The notes beneath the pieces were generated by a model. That model saw only the letters and a program-made list of their open reading frames with translations. It did no database searches and was not told where the DNA came from. From positions 83,715-147,714 of the forward strand of contig NW_003314419.1 in assembly GCF_000143415.4 (NCBI RefSeq): a stretch of DNA of 64,000 bases. The letters are read 5' to 3'. Positions 26,830-39,244 of this stretch are shown here, piece after piece. This DNA is from Selaginella moellendorffii (lineage: Eukaryota; Streptophyta; Lycopodiopsida; Selaginellales; Selaginellaceae). Each line of letters begins with the position of its first letter. The first letter of the stretch is position 1. A program made the translations under genes and the position numbers.

Positions 26830-28426
26830 TTAAGGCAAATTTTCTCTAAGTGTTTGCATGCATTTGAATGTGTTTTCGTTGATTTCTCTGAGCATTTTCT
26901 CTTGAAATTTCTGGTATTCCACCATAGTGTGAAGCACTTGTGGTTGCTTGTAAATCTTCAATTTGTTCAAGTTAACTACTTGCAATTTTTCATCATCTAA
27001 AGTTGCAAGTTTTGCTGTTCCTGGGATTTGTATACTCGTAATCTTGAATGGTCCTTCCCATTGATGAACGAGTTTTCCTCCAAGTTTATCCACATTGCCA
27101 CGATACCATAATACAAAATCTCCTACTTTGTAATACGCTTTGTTTTTCTTGACTTGTTTGCGATCTTGATAAGCTTTCTTTCTAGCCTGTATTGCTTCGA
27201 TTGTCCATATTGCACTTAGTCTTTCTTCATCGAGTTTCTCAAGTATCACGAGTCTTTTCTTGATCAATTCTTCTTGATTAATTTCAAGTTCAATGGCCAT
27301 TCTCAAGGATGGTACTGTATACTCTAGTGGTGTTAACACTTCAAGGCCATAAGCAAGCTTGAAAAGTGTAGAATTTGTTGAAACTTTGTAGGTTGTTTTG
27401 TAAGCCTAGAGAGCATCGTAAATTCTTTCATCCCAATCCTTAAGGTTTGTCTTGACTATTTTCTTGAGTATGTTTTTAAGCGTTTTGTTTGTTGATTCTG
27501 CTTGTCCATTACCCTGGGGGTAATATGGTGTTGACTTCTTATGGTTGATGATAAATTCTTTAACGAGAATGTCGATGGTCTCATTCAGAAAATGTGTTCC
27601 TCAATCTGTAAAAATTTCTCGTGGTAATCCATATCGTGTTCTAATTGTTTCATAGAGAAACTTGGCTGTATTTTTTGCTGTGGCTTTCTTTAGTGGGATA
27701 GCTTCTGCCCATTTTGTCATATAGTCAATAGCGACCAAAATGTATTGATTTCCTTTGCTACTTTGTGTTATAGGTCCAACAAAATCAAGTCCCCAACGCT
27801 GGAAGGGTTCCAATGCTGTTGTTGGATTGAGTTCCTAAGTTTGTTTCCTCGGTGGAAACTTCATTCTTTGACATATGTCACATTCTTGACATATGCTGAG
27901 TGGCATCTTTCCAGAGTGTCGGCCACCATAATCCAACTTGTAACACTTTCCTGGCCATAATTTCTTCGGCAAAATGACCTCCCGATCTTCCTGCATGAGC
28001 TTCATTGAGTAGATCCTTAATCTCTTCTTGTGATTCTATGCATCTTCTCAAGATGTTGTCATGTCCAAGCTTATATAGTTTGCCTCCCACGACTGAATAT
28101 CGTCGTGTCCTCAAGACGAATTGTTTCCTTTGATCGTTTGTGAAGTAGTGATTTGGGATCTTGGTTGTCGTAAAAAATTTGTAAATATCCTGGAGCATTC
28201 CTTGAGTTGTGACCTTTAAAAGGTGTGAATCAGGTAAGTCATCATTGGATTTCATGACTTGTTCCCCTGTGGTAAGTCGACTAAGATGATCAGCTTGTGT
28301 ATGTTGTTTGCCTGGCTTGTGAATAATCTCAAAGTTGAATTCTTGAAGTAGAAGAAACCATCTCGCGATTCTTCCAGTGAGTATTGTCTTGTTGAGTAAG
28401 TGTAAGAGTGCTTGGTGATCAACCAT
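26830..28426 (-). pseudogene. RNase H end and integrase of element 2 (broken)
   Basis: The RNase H C-terminus (VDHQALLHLLNK, IIHKPGKQHTQADHLSRL) begins at 28426. Zinc-finger histidines occur near HAGRSGGHF. The integrase core then runs through WGLDFVGP (first Asp, near 27795), REIFTD (second Asp) followed directly by a stop at 27601, and GNGQAE (Glu, near 27500). Another stop lies near 27407. The C-terminal GDFVLWYRG...WEGPFKI region is at 27150-27040. Nonsense codons make it inactive. Confidence 0.85.
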
Positions 28427-28456
28427 GATCTTGACTTTGTTTGAAAGGAGGTAATG

Positions 28457-30945
28457 TCAAAATTTGGTGAGTGCATAGACCATTCCTAATGCTTCTTTTT
28501 TCGTGGTTGTATAGTTCATCTCTGGTTGGGAGAGTCTGTGGCTTGCATAGTATATTGGATGGTCTCTATTATCAGTTTTTCTCTGGCAAAGTATAGCTCC
28601 AAGTGCATAATCAGATGCATCTATTTGTACAATGAATTCTTGTGTCCAGTCTGGTTGAACCAGTATGGGAGCTTTTGTAAGCTTATCCTTAAGTGTGTCA
28701 AAGGCCAGTTGACAATCTTGTGTCCATGCATAAACTTGAGATTTCTTAAGTAGCTCCGTGAGCAGTTTAGCAATCTTTGCATAGTCTTGAATAAAACGTC
28801 TATGGTAGCCCATTTTTCTGAGAAATCTTCACAAACTCGTTAAATCCATGGGTGGAGTCATTTTGATGATGACCTTTGTTTTTGCTTTGTCAATGAGAAT
28901 TCCGTCTTTACAAACGACATGGCCAAGGAGTATTCTTGAGTTGACAAAGAAAATACACTTTTCTGGATTAAGTGCAACTCGGTTTTGTTGACATTTAATG
29001 AAACACTTTTCTAAGTGTTCAAGGTGTTTTTCTTTTGCTCCAAAAACACTGAAGTCATCCATGAAGACGCACATAAAATCAGTCAAGTATTCCTGAAATG
29101 TGTCGGTAATTATCCTTTGAAAAGTAAATGGTGCATTCATTAATCCGAATGGCATTCTGGAGTATGCATATGCGCCCCATGGACTGATGAAGGCAGTCTT
29201 GTATTGATCTTTTGGCACTATGTGAACTTGATTATATCCCTAAAATCCGTTGAGGAATGAGTACATGCAACTGCATCGAATATCTTGTCTGAGAATGGTA
29301 TAGGAAAAGAGTCTTTTTCCGTCACATCATTCAACTTTTTGTAATTGACACAAATTCGCAATTTGCCATTTTTTTTTGGGACGATAACCAATGGTGACAA
29401 CCATTGTGCATTCTTGATGGGGTAAATGAATCTAGCATTTTGTAATTTGTTGAGTTCTGTTTTGACTTTATCAGTGAAGTTTGGGTTCATGCAATAAGCT
29501 GTTTGCTTAATTGGTCGAGTTCCTGGTAGTAACTCTATGTGATGTGTACATAGTTCCGGGGGTATTCCCTTGAGATCTTTGTATGACCATGCAAAAACGT
29601 CCTTGTAGGTTATGAGTAATTGTTGAGCTTTTATCTTGAAGTTTTTGTCAAGATTTGCAGCGATGAGTATGTTGTGTGGATCTTCTTGAAGTCCAAGATT
29701 GAGTTCTTCAGTTTCTTCATTGAGGTTAATTCGGGGTGTAAAGTTGTCATTTCTAGATTGTAGGGCTAGATTATCATCAATCTGAATGTTGTATTCTTTA
29801 TATTGTAATTGTTCAGGCTTGAGAATTGGCTTCTTGTTTTGTTGTTTTATCTTTAATCTTTGTTGACTTTGAGCATGTAGCTTTGTAGAGTAGAGTGGTT
29901 GGTCCATCGAGTTTAAGTTGTGGTGCTGGTCTGGAGCCACTACTGGTAGTATATGGTGTAAATCGATTTCTTGAAAAACTTGTAGCTCTGGGTAAGCTTC
30001 AAGGAGTTTGGCTTCTTCAAGGTCGTCCAAGCCTTCTTGCCAATTGTATTCTTGGGCTTGAATTGGTTGAAATCTTTTTGGAATTTTCCTGGTTGTAGTT
30101 GTAACTATTTTCGTTTGTCCTTTGTCTGATTGTATACAAATTTCATGGTCCATCCAATATTGAGCATAAACTGCTTTATTTAGCCATGATCTTCCAAGCA
30201 AGAGTTCGTAAGAGGATTCTTCAATTGGCATTTTTAATACCACGAAGTTGATCTTGAACTTGTGTCCTTTGATTCCAATGGTGATATCTCTTATTATGCT
30301 AGCTGGTCTTACAACATGTTGGTCTGCCATGCGGACATTGAAGGGAGCAGGTTGTATAAGTCCAAGTCCCATTGCTTTACATATACCATGCTCAATTATA
30401 TTCATGCCCAAGCCTCCATCAAGTATTGCTCCATTGATTTGATTCTTGCCTATGTTGAGGTCAATACAAGGTACATTATCATCGTAATCTCCAAGTTGGA
30501 TTTTTACATTATCCTCTTTCTCAGATTTAGATGGAGATTGCTTTTCTTGAGTGCGAGCATCAGGAATTTGTGGACAACAAATCTTAAGTATTTGGCTCTT
30601 AAGATATGGTGCTATTTGAAGTATTTGTTGTAAGGTTAATGTGATTCCATGTTGCAGTATTTGTTCTGCAAGTGAGGTGTGCTCTTCTTCAGAGAAACTT
30701 GTTGTTTGTTGATCGTTGGATGGTTTGTCATGGTCTTCAATGACCTGTGGTTCTTGTTCCTGCAATTCAGCTTGAATTGCTTGAAGTATTTTCTTGCTTT
30801 TCTTCCATTCGGTTTCTGGGATAATTTCAACTTCATCATTGTAATCTTGTTCTTCCAGATTATCTGGTTGCTGATACTTGTATTGTTGTCTTGTGATAGT
30901 TCGTATTGCTAGTTCTTCAAAAGTTTGTGGTTCGTCAATTTCCAC
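28457..30945 (-). pseudogene. Protease, reverse transcriptase and RNase H of element 2 (broken)
   Basis: The frame 30945-29218 starts with an acidic linker and carries a protease-like site, AILDGGLGMNII, near 30430. It also carries the first RT motifs, PLVIVPKKNGKLRICVNYKK, near 29410-29350. The frame shifts just after the IPFSDKIFD stretch. RT continues at 29218-28829 with SPWGAYAYSRMPFGLMNAP and the catalytic box FMDD. RNase H follows at 28813-28457, with the catalytic Asp in VQIDASDYALGAIL. The breaks between these blocks show that the polyprotein is no longer made intact. Confidence 0.88.
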
Positions 30946-31188
30946 CTCAACATTCCGTGCTACTGGTGGTCTTGGCCTCGAAGCCTAATTGTTTACTCCT
31001 TGGTTATTTTCGCGATTTGCATTTTGGTAAGGTTGTTGAGGACGATTATCTTGCTACGGTGCAGGTTGTTGGTTGTAATTGTAACCTTGAGCCTGGGGTG
31101 GTCTTTGATTATAATTCCGATATGGTTCTTGATCATAATTGTAATTTCGTGGGGGAGGACATTGATAGTTGTCATGAGGTCCATCACG

Positions 31189-32232
31189 TTACTGATATGT
31201 ATTGTAGTTTCTTCCATAATTTCCGGTATAGTTGTTTGGTCTTTGATCTTGAGGGGGTATTTTATTGTAGTTGCTATTGTCTCGTTGATAATAGTTTTGT
31301 CTTTGATTACACAAATTATCATCACGTTGATAATAATTGTTATATCTTGGAGGTTGATTTTGTGGTGGTCGTGCATTTTGATTCCAGTTTCCCTGATATT
31401 GAGGATTGGGCTCTTGACGAGGAGCATTCTCGATTCTTGAAACTTCCATTGTATTCCTGTATCGGCATTTCTTGGCTGTATGGCCTTCTCTTTCACAAAT
31501 TTGACACTTTGGAAGCTGTAATTTGCATTCCGAATATGTATGTCCCTTGTTTTTACACTTTGTACACCACACTCCCACTTTGACTTCGGTTTGTGAGATT
31601 TTCCTGATTATATCCTTCAAGTCTTGGTCTTTTGGTGTTTTCTTCTTTGTCTTAATGCGTATTTCTTCCTCTTCTTCATCATCTGAACTGTCATCGGTTT
31701 GTGAAGGTATAGCTTTTGTGAATTGCTTGAACCGCTTTTCCAATGTGAGGATTTCTTTGGAGAGTGTATTAACACTTTCATCATCTAGATTCTCTGTTGT
31801 AGCAGCAATTGCTACCATGTTTCTATAGATTTCTTTTAATCCTTGGATATAGGATAAGCTCTTTCCTTTATCTGTTATCAAATCCTTGCAGTGCTTTGCA
31901 TGAAACTTAAATCTTCGAGTATAATCTTGAATTCCTCCACGTGATTTTTGCTTGAAGTTTTTGATGATCTCATAGTGTTCTTCTGGAGTTCCACCAGTCT
32001 GGAATTGCTCCTTGAATTGTGTGACCTTTTCATCATGGGTCAAAGCATCATCAAGTGTTTTTCCTTTAAGTGTGTATGGGAAAAGTATTTCTCGATGCAT
32101 TTCCTGTTTGTTCATCTTTACGATTTGATCAAATTGTTTAAGATGTTGGTTCGCATCTTCGGTTTTTCTACCAGTAAAAATGGGATAGGAAATCATGTTC
32201 CCTATGGCTGTTGCTGGGTTGATGATTGCCAT
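31189..32232 (-). pseudogene. gag of element 2 (capsid and nucleocapsid region)
   Basis: A 347-codon frame encodes a retrotransposon capsid (PIFTGRKTEDANQHLKQFD, then TPEEHYEIIKNFKQK) and two CCHC zinc knuckles: CTKCKNKGHTYSEC and CQICEREGHTAKKC. An asparagine-, glutamine- and tyrosine-rich tail follows. The frame is closed by TAA or TAG codons where glutamine would fit the surrounding composition (31189 and two more before 30945). Gag and pol were therefore probably one continuous frame originally. Confidence 0.85.
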
Positions 32233-32354
32233 TTGAAGTTGTAGACTTTGTTGGTGAAGTTGTTGTTCTGGTGAGTCTAGATTGGAGTAAAACTTTGGTG
32301 CTTATGCTGCAAAGTTTACAACTTCTTAATATCTAACTTACCGTTAGTAGAAGA

Positions 32355-34475
32355 TTATTTTGCTTCTTCAAATGCCTCAAACTCTGGGGCGTCTTCAATA
32401 TTTAGTTCTTTGTTATCTTTGGCTGAGTTGGTCGACTCAGCAACTTGAATTTCTTTATCCTCCTTATCATACTTCTCTAATATTGTTTCTAAAATTTGTT
32501 GTTGTTGTTCTAGTTTCTCTTTTTCTATCTCTTCCTTTTTCACTTCTTGATTCTTTTGTCGAAGATCTCTTTCCCAAATCTTGATTGGGTCTGGTTTATG
32601 TTTGTACATTCAGTTTGCTGAGTCTTCTTAACTTGAATGTTGAGGTAAGTTTCCTGAATTTATGTTTTGCCTAAGTTGTCTTGAGTCAAATGTTGTTCTT
32701 CATAGATTGCAAAGTCAAGCTTTTACGTCTTGAGTCTTCTGCAAGTTTGGTTTTGTTGCGAAGTCAAGCTCTTGTGTCTTGAATCTTCAATTGAGTTTTT
32801 CTTTCTCAATTTTTCCCGAGTTTCTTTTCGAGGTCACTTTCCTGAGTCTAGCTTAGGAAAGATCTTGTATTTGAAAAATCTGGTGGTGTAAGTAAGTACG
32901 ATTTTGTTTGTGGAAGGAGGTCAGTTGTGTCATAAATTGATCAATATAGCTGTTTGCTAGTAAATTTGGATACTGCTTGCCAACTTCAGGATCGAGCAGG
33001 TATGCAAACGATTGCAATTCTTTCTAGTAGTCCAATCTTGAACAATTGTTTTAATCTTTTATGATGTGTTGGTTGTTTTGGAATGCGAGCTCTCACTATG
33101 AGCTTTTGTGTTTCCCAGTCGATGGTAATATTTGAAAATGCTGAATACAGCAGTGGTTGTATTTTTAATGTCCTAATTCTCGTATGTTTCTAGTCTCTAA
33201 TGAGGTCCACACATCACAATATAGTTTCCAACAGATTCTTGTTGCTTTAAGCCTATGTGTGCGTGGATTTATCTAGCGCACTTTTCTCTATGGTTGATTT
33301 CGTGATGGTGCATTTCCCTGATGCTGTTCTTGCCGGTGGTGTTCTACTTCCCTCTGTCGTATAGCACGTTCTCTTTCACGATCAAAGTCGATCGCTTCAC
33401 GAACTTCCCAAGGGATAGTCTCAATTAATACTCTTGCATTATAAGTTTGGAATCTTGATGCAGGATCTCCTAAAATACTCCTTAAAATATTGAGACTGCT
33501 TGGACGCACTCTTCCTTGTTGGTTGCGAGTGATATGTAGCTCTAGGCTGGGGTTTCAACGTTGAACCTCAGTGTCAAAGTTGAAGTTTGTTACTATATTT
33601 AATCTTGGCCCATTGTGATTCTGTCTTAAATTTCTCCTCCTTCGACTTGTTATCCTTGAGTTTTCAAGTCGTTCCCTTGAACTTGACTCAAGTTCAGGTT
33701 CCCGTCGGTTTCTTGAACTTGAATTCTGAATTTGAATTTGTTGATGGCCTTGTCCTTAATTTCTTAATTCTCCAGCTATTCTCGTCCATCCTAAACGGTG
33801 CCAATATGCTATAGTATATAGTTCAATAAGAGTGCTTATTGGTAGTGTTACACGAAGAGGACTTTGAAGAAGTCGGTAAAGTAATTCCACATTCTCTTCG
33901 AAATCTCTAAATCTAAGAGTGTCCACAAACTAACGAACTTGTGGTTCAAAGGTTCCACACTCTGTTGCTGCTATGACTCTCGTCAAATCAGTGTTGAAAG
34001 CAAGCGTTAATGGTTGAAAAGTTTCATGTTTGTGTATGCCTAGGAATTCGACAATTATTTGTTGAAAGAGGTGTTCACAATACACCCAAGTCAGAGTTCT
34101 TCGAGTTGTAAAGAAATCGAAGTAAATATATTTTTCTTTCAACATTTCCTCACTTTTTGCATTCTTCCTATTTGCTAGACAATTTGTAGAAGAGTCACAA
34201 AATTGTTTCTTGAAGTTTTCATAAGCAGCTGAAGCTTTGTTTTGCTGCTTGTTCTAAACTATTGTTTCTCTTTCTAGTGTCGTTTTCTTGGGCTATTTCT
34301 TCTTGTTTTCTTCTCTCTTCTGCTGTGGCATTTTCATCCCTGATTCGGAGTCTTGCTTTTGCTTGCTTGCAAGTGTCACATCACCATTTTGGATAGCATT
34401 GTTTGTATGGTTTTGCACAATTTCTGAAATCACACAAAAGGCAGTCCTCGTATCTTGTACAGCTTGTGTCTCCAA
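32355..34475 (-). pseudogene. Leader/gag-upstream frames of element 2 (decayed)
   Basis: Between the 5' LTR and the recognisable capsid lie about 2.6 kb with broken minus-strand frames (34475-34293, 34145-33930, 33509-33288, 32609-32355). They encode charged proteins, including RQREVEHHRQEQHQG and a glutamine-rich coiled-coil-like stretch near 32560-32480. They look like parts of one or two former proteins upstream of gag, but no domain can be named. Confidence 0.45.
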
Positions 34476-34874
34476 ATGGGCAGTCGTGCTTTTTCATTCT
34501 TCCTCCATCTCGAGCCGTTAGAAGTTTTCCTTGGTCGTTTCCTTATCACAAATTCTTGGAATATTCGCTTTCTTCAACCTCTCGCCAAAACAGTTATGCG
34601 TACGCTCCAAGTTTTCCATGACTTGGGTGGCTTCAATCTTCAAGTGTTCTTCATATTTTGGTCTTACGCTCCATTTTTTCCTTCATTCCTTCATGCTCTT
34701 CCACTGTTTTTGTTTTACAGTCTTGTTTTTCTTGATTTTTGGGTCTTTTTCTTCCTATGCCATTTTCTTGTGCGTCTTTGGTCCGTTTTCCTTGAATTTT
34801 TGGGGGAAATGATCGTCTTGGTCTGCTCTATTCCATGAGCTTTTCATGTCGCCGTATCCCACCGTGGTCGCCAG

Positions 34875-35299
34875 TGAAAACTCCTAGTGTCTCTAAATTG
34901 AGAGGAAAACGTCCACACGAGATCTTCCTAGGAGTTTCAAATCTAATCTAGTCCCTAAATCTAAAACTACACTATGAGAAGAATGCACTTACCTACTTGT
35001 GCCAAGCCAAGTAGAGACTGTGAACATGTGCTTGAAGGTGCTAGTCCCACACCTTTGATCCCTTGAAGGCGGTGGGTAAGTAAGACATTGCCATTGCCAT
35101 GAAGAGCCAAAGAGATAGGCAGAATGACGATGTATTGCAATGTATTTTGTATTGGGGATAAGTTTAAAAACATTCTAAGTCCTACTTTTATAGTCACTGT
35201 TGCTCATGTCAAGGTTAGGAATATAGTCCTAACATTGAACCTCTCAAGTTTGTGTTCCTAAACTTGAACTTCCGAGCTAGTTTTTTTCCTCTTTCTCCA
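34875..35299 (-). repeat. 5' LTR of Ty3/gypsy element 2
   Basis: 425 bp starting TGAAAACTCCTAG and ending CTCTTTCTCCA. The primer-binding candidate lies directly to its left on the map (downstream on the coding strand), and the target duplication AATAT to its right. Confidence 0.93.
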
Positions 35300-35304
35300 A
35301 ATAT

Positions 35305-38220
35305 AAAGAAGAGCATGATTATAAACATACTAACACCTGACCCATTGATATGTTCGAAGTAATATTATTATATTTTTTATTTAGTACATTATTGAATGTT
35401 TTATACTAATTAATCATTATATAATGAAACATGAAGTTATTTTATTTTGTATTTACATTGTTGTATCAAGCCTATCGTTGGTGAATAAAATGTTATTGGT
35501 GCATTTTATCCTCTGTACTTTGTCATTATCCTATTTTAAAAATTAGAACGCTAGAACCTAAATTTTAAAGAATAGAAAATAAGCATAAATTTAGGTCTAA
35601 TATATTATAATAGACATCAATAATATAGTTCTATAAAAATAATATACCATTATATACATGTAATACAAATAAAAATAAAAATTTTAAAATAAAAACTATA
35701 AAAAGAACAAATAGATAATAAATTATATATATCAGTAAATATTTGTTTAAATAGTAAAAAATAAACTAATTTCTAATATTTGTACTAATATGTCTTTCAA
35801 ATTTTCTTCCATGTTGTCAACAGCAAATCCATTATCCGATGTTTAAGTAAAAAAGATTTACAGGATAAATTCTAAATTGTTAATTATTAATATACAAATT
35901 CAGTTTTTGGTACTTGGTTACAATATTCTACATTTTTTCATGTGGTAAAACCCATTTTTAACTCTTTCATTTCATGCCCACTATCTAGATACCTTAAATT
36001 AAGAAATGCTAATGTCTAGCAATTTCTAATCAACACGCTATATCTAAAACTCGTGAACCAAAATCACTAGAAGTATTATATTTATAAACTTTATTCTTTT
36101 TGCAAAAAATATTTTATGCATAAATTTTATGATGGTATAAATATATTTACATTATAAGTGAACTTAATATATATAATCAAAGAAGGAATATTATTTATAG
36201 AACTTCACACAAACTATAAGATAATATAAAAGTATTATAATATTATAGAATTAAATATAGAAAGGATGATGGTGTTAACTTTTGAGAGATTTCTTTGATA
36301 GTAGAGCTAATTTTAATTCAATTTTAAATTTTAAATATTTAAAATTTACTCCAAATTTATAGTTACTAACTATTGATGTTTAATAATGATTTTATGGAGA
36401 ACATAGATTTACTCATAATGTTTCTCCACATAACAATTTTTAATCAGGGACAACTTCAAGAAACAAGTTTAAATATTTTGCAAACTGGATACCTGAAAGA
36501 CATTAAAATAATAAAACTATAAAAACTAATTTAATTGAAATTATATACTCTATAAAAGTTTAGGTATTTATTAACTTCAGTTTCATCAAGATGAGATAAT
36601 GTTTCAGCTAAAACATAAATAATTAACATATTTTAACATATTTTATAAAAATTCTATATACTATCAGATATATATTATTGATATTTTATTCTAATGCATT
36701 TATAAAAGTATTATTCTTTGAAAATTATTTTATAATTGACTCATTACTATAACTGTTTTAAAAAATTTATAATAAAAATTTAAGGAAGTTCAATAAATAA
36801 TATTTAAATAAATTTAAAAATAATAATATAAAAAATTAAACAGATATATAGACAGAAAGACATATATTTAATTCATTTATCAAAATTTTTCATAATATTA
36901 TATTAAACAAATAAATATGAATAGATTTGTGTTACTTATCATTTTGTTATTTAAGTTTTATATTTTTGAATATGAAGATATTTTAAATAGGTAAACATTT
37001 TAGCATATTCAGAAAGACCACTCAAAAGTACTTGCAGATTGTTATAAAGTTATTTATATATGTTGACATAATAAGTGAATGATTTTTAACTTCTCTACTA
37101 AAAGAGTAATATACATTGCATGATTTATTTTATCATGCATCTTGAAGTTAAAATATCAATAGATTAGTAAATGTTTGTACACATATCAATGTCATTATGA
37201 AAAATTGAAGCTTATCTAAAAATATTTTTAAAAATAATAAGAATTTATATCAATCTACTTTAAAACATTTACAGTTTATTTAGTGAACTTATTATTTTTA
37301 ATCGTTAATTCAGATACTATTCATCAGATTATATGAAATCTTCATACCATTACTGCACTTTTCTCAAACACTTTTTTCACTATCTACATAAATATAAAAT
37401 ATTAAAACTATTTTCAAAAACCTTATATAAAAGCAATATATTTTAGCTGGGATTGATATTAGTTGGAAGATGAATGTTGTAGAAAATGCTAATGTGAAAA
37501 TACACTTTGAACTCATAGCAACATTTTTATTTAATTATAGTTATTTTAATATTTACGTTTATTAGTAAATTCCTTAGCATTTTTAATGTAATTTTATATA
37601 ACTATTTTATTTTAGTATTATATATTATATTTTAATTTATCCTATAATGCTACAATTCTGCTATAATGCTACAATAATATTATAATTTTTAATTTATATG
37701 AATATATTTGTATTCTATTGTTTTTATGAAATTTTTGTTTTCTCTAGATTAAAACTTTATGTTTTTTATCATATGTTTTAAATTTTATTAAACTTCGATT
37801 TTAATTATGAACTATAATTGTTATAAATTGGCTATAAACTAATGTGGCACCAAATTTCCATATATTTTTATTATTGTGAATATTCAAGTGAAATGACTAT
37901 AAAATGATGATGAACATACATTACTCCCTCTTTCTATTTTATTCTAAAACCTTAGCGATGTACTCATCAAGAAAGCTTAACATGATTAATGGAATCACAG
38001 GTCCTCAATCATCAACCATTTTGGAGGTTCTGGTACCATCTATTTTCAGAGTATTTACTTAATAAATATTCAGTTTTAAATGGTGATTATTCATACAACA
38101 GTCATGCCCTGGCATGGAATTGAAGAGAACTCGACATTCTTCCAAGTGATCTAGCTTCTGGGCCTCAACAACAATTGGTTATGCTGAGGCATGCTTCTAA
38201 AAAGCCTCCATACAGACCCA
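35305..38220. other. AT-rich intergenic stretch without genes
   Basis: Nearly 3 kb of very AT-rich sequence (long runs of A/T with scattered TATA and TTTAAA words). No supported open frame, tRNA-like structure or clear inverted-repeat terminus was found. Confidence 0.45.
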
Positions 38221-39244
38221 TTACCAAACACATAGATTTTCCTGCTCATTGCTTAGGATCCTGCTGCTTCTCTTTGCTCTTGTTAGTGAATTCAAATACT
38301 TTATGATTTGAAAAGTACACACAAAGTGGGAACGCTGGGTTGTATTCCACCACCTGTATATTTTCATAAAGAAATATCCCTGTCTGGCCATGAAATATTT
38401 CATCAAGTTCAAAGCAGTAACATTGTAGTGACTCACGTGATAGAGACTCCTGTTAGGGAGCTGAATATCACATCACCAAGAATAAGAGAGTACTTTTCAA
38501 CTTCTTGTAATACAAAAGTGCAATCGAATTTACCACCATGGCCAGAAACATCAATCAAAACACTAAAGAAAATCTGCACAATGAAAATCAAGTAAACAAA
38601 CAAAATGAAATTAGATCGCAAATCATTACCTCATCTGGTTTCACATGTTCTTTCTTCATGTCATTGTAGATGGAAAATGACTGCTGCATGCATGAACAGC
38701 TGCTGTATAAGGCTCCGGGGATCCTCGGATTCCACGCTTGTGCATCATGGTGTAAACTGCAGAGTTTCCCTGAAAAATTTAGCTGTCACAACAAAGCCAT
38801 AGAAATCATAAAAACCACTTACATCTCCTGCTTTTGAGCATGCGTCCATGAGCAAACACATTATGGCGTGATTTGGATCTATAGGACTTTCAGACTTCAA
38901 CTCTGTGAAGACCTCGAATGCTCTTTTCACTGCTCCTGACCGAAGCTTTGATTAGCTACTTGAAAATGACTCAATTGGATTTTATTTTCTGTCTGACAAT
39001 GGATTACATAAAGTTGCTGCTAATTGTTGAATCAAATGACGTAAACCTTTGAGAGCATGATCCTGTAAATTCCAAAAGCAATAGCGAGTTCGCCAGTTTG
39101 GGTGCAGCTATCGATGATTGCTCCATATGTAAGAAAGCTGGCTTCAACACCAACACTTTCCATTTCATGGTAAACCTGTGCTATAACCGAGTTACTCCAA
39201 CGAAGGACAGGACCAAAATTTCTTGCTTGAAAGATAAGATCCAT
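38221..39244 (-). pseudogene. MRL1-like pentatricopeptide repeat protein, broken fragment
   Basis: MRL1-type PPR proteins act in the chloroplast, where MRL1 stabilises rbcL mRNA. Successive PPR units are readable on the minus strand. ASFLTYGAIIDSCTQTGELA lies at about 39160-39090. AFEVFTELKSESPIDPNHAI with LLMDACSKAGD lies at 38925-38830. RGIRGSPEPYTAAVHACSS lies near 38735-38690, YNDMKKEHVKPDEV near 38675-38630, and FFSVLIDVSGHGGKFD near 38575-38525. The order and spacing match MRL1. A deletion of about 19 nt between HACSS and YNDMKK shifts the frame, and both ends of the protein are missing, so this is a pseudogene fragment. Confidence 0.65.

Larger units (their letters stand above)
24556..35299 (-). 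mobile_element. Ty3/gypsy LTR retrotransposon 2, defective, 10744 bp
   Basis: Two 425-bp LTRs enclose the element, and the 5-bp target duplication AATAT (24551-24555 and 35300-35304) proves a single insertion. The minus-strand order is 5' leader with gag-like frames, gag with two zinc knuckles, protease, reverse transcriptase, RNase H, integrase, then ~1.8 kb of extra coding-like sequence before the 3' LTR. A primer-binding candidate TGGCGACCACGGTGGGAT starts one base inside the 5' LTR. No chromodomain is seen. The DGG protease signature and the large size suggest the non-chromoviral Tat/Athila side of Ty3/gypsy; this is inference. I counted roughly 35 LTR differences (~8%), so it is older than element 1. 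Confidence 0.94.

Noticed and set aside
30906-31583. 225-codon plus-strand frame opposite gag of element 2
   Set aside because: It lies antisense to the gag tail rich in Asn/Gln/Tyr codons and has no domain. The minus strand has zinc knuckles and capsid motifs.
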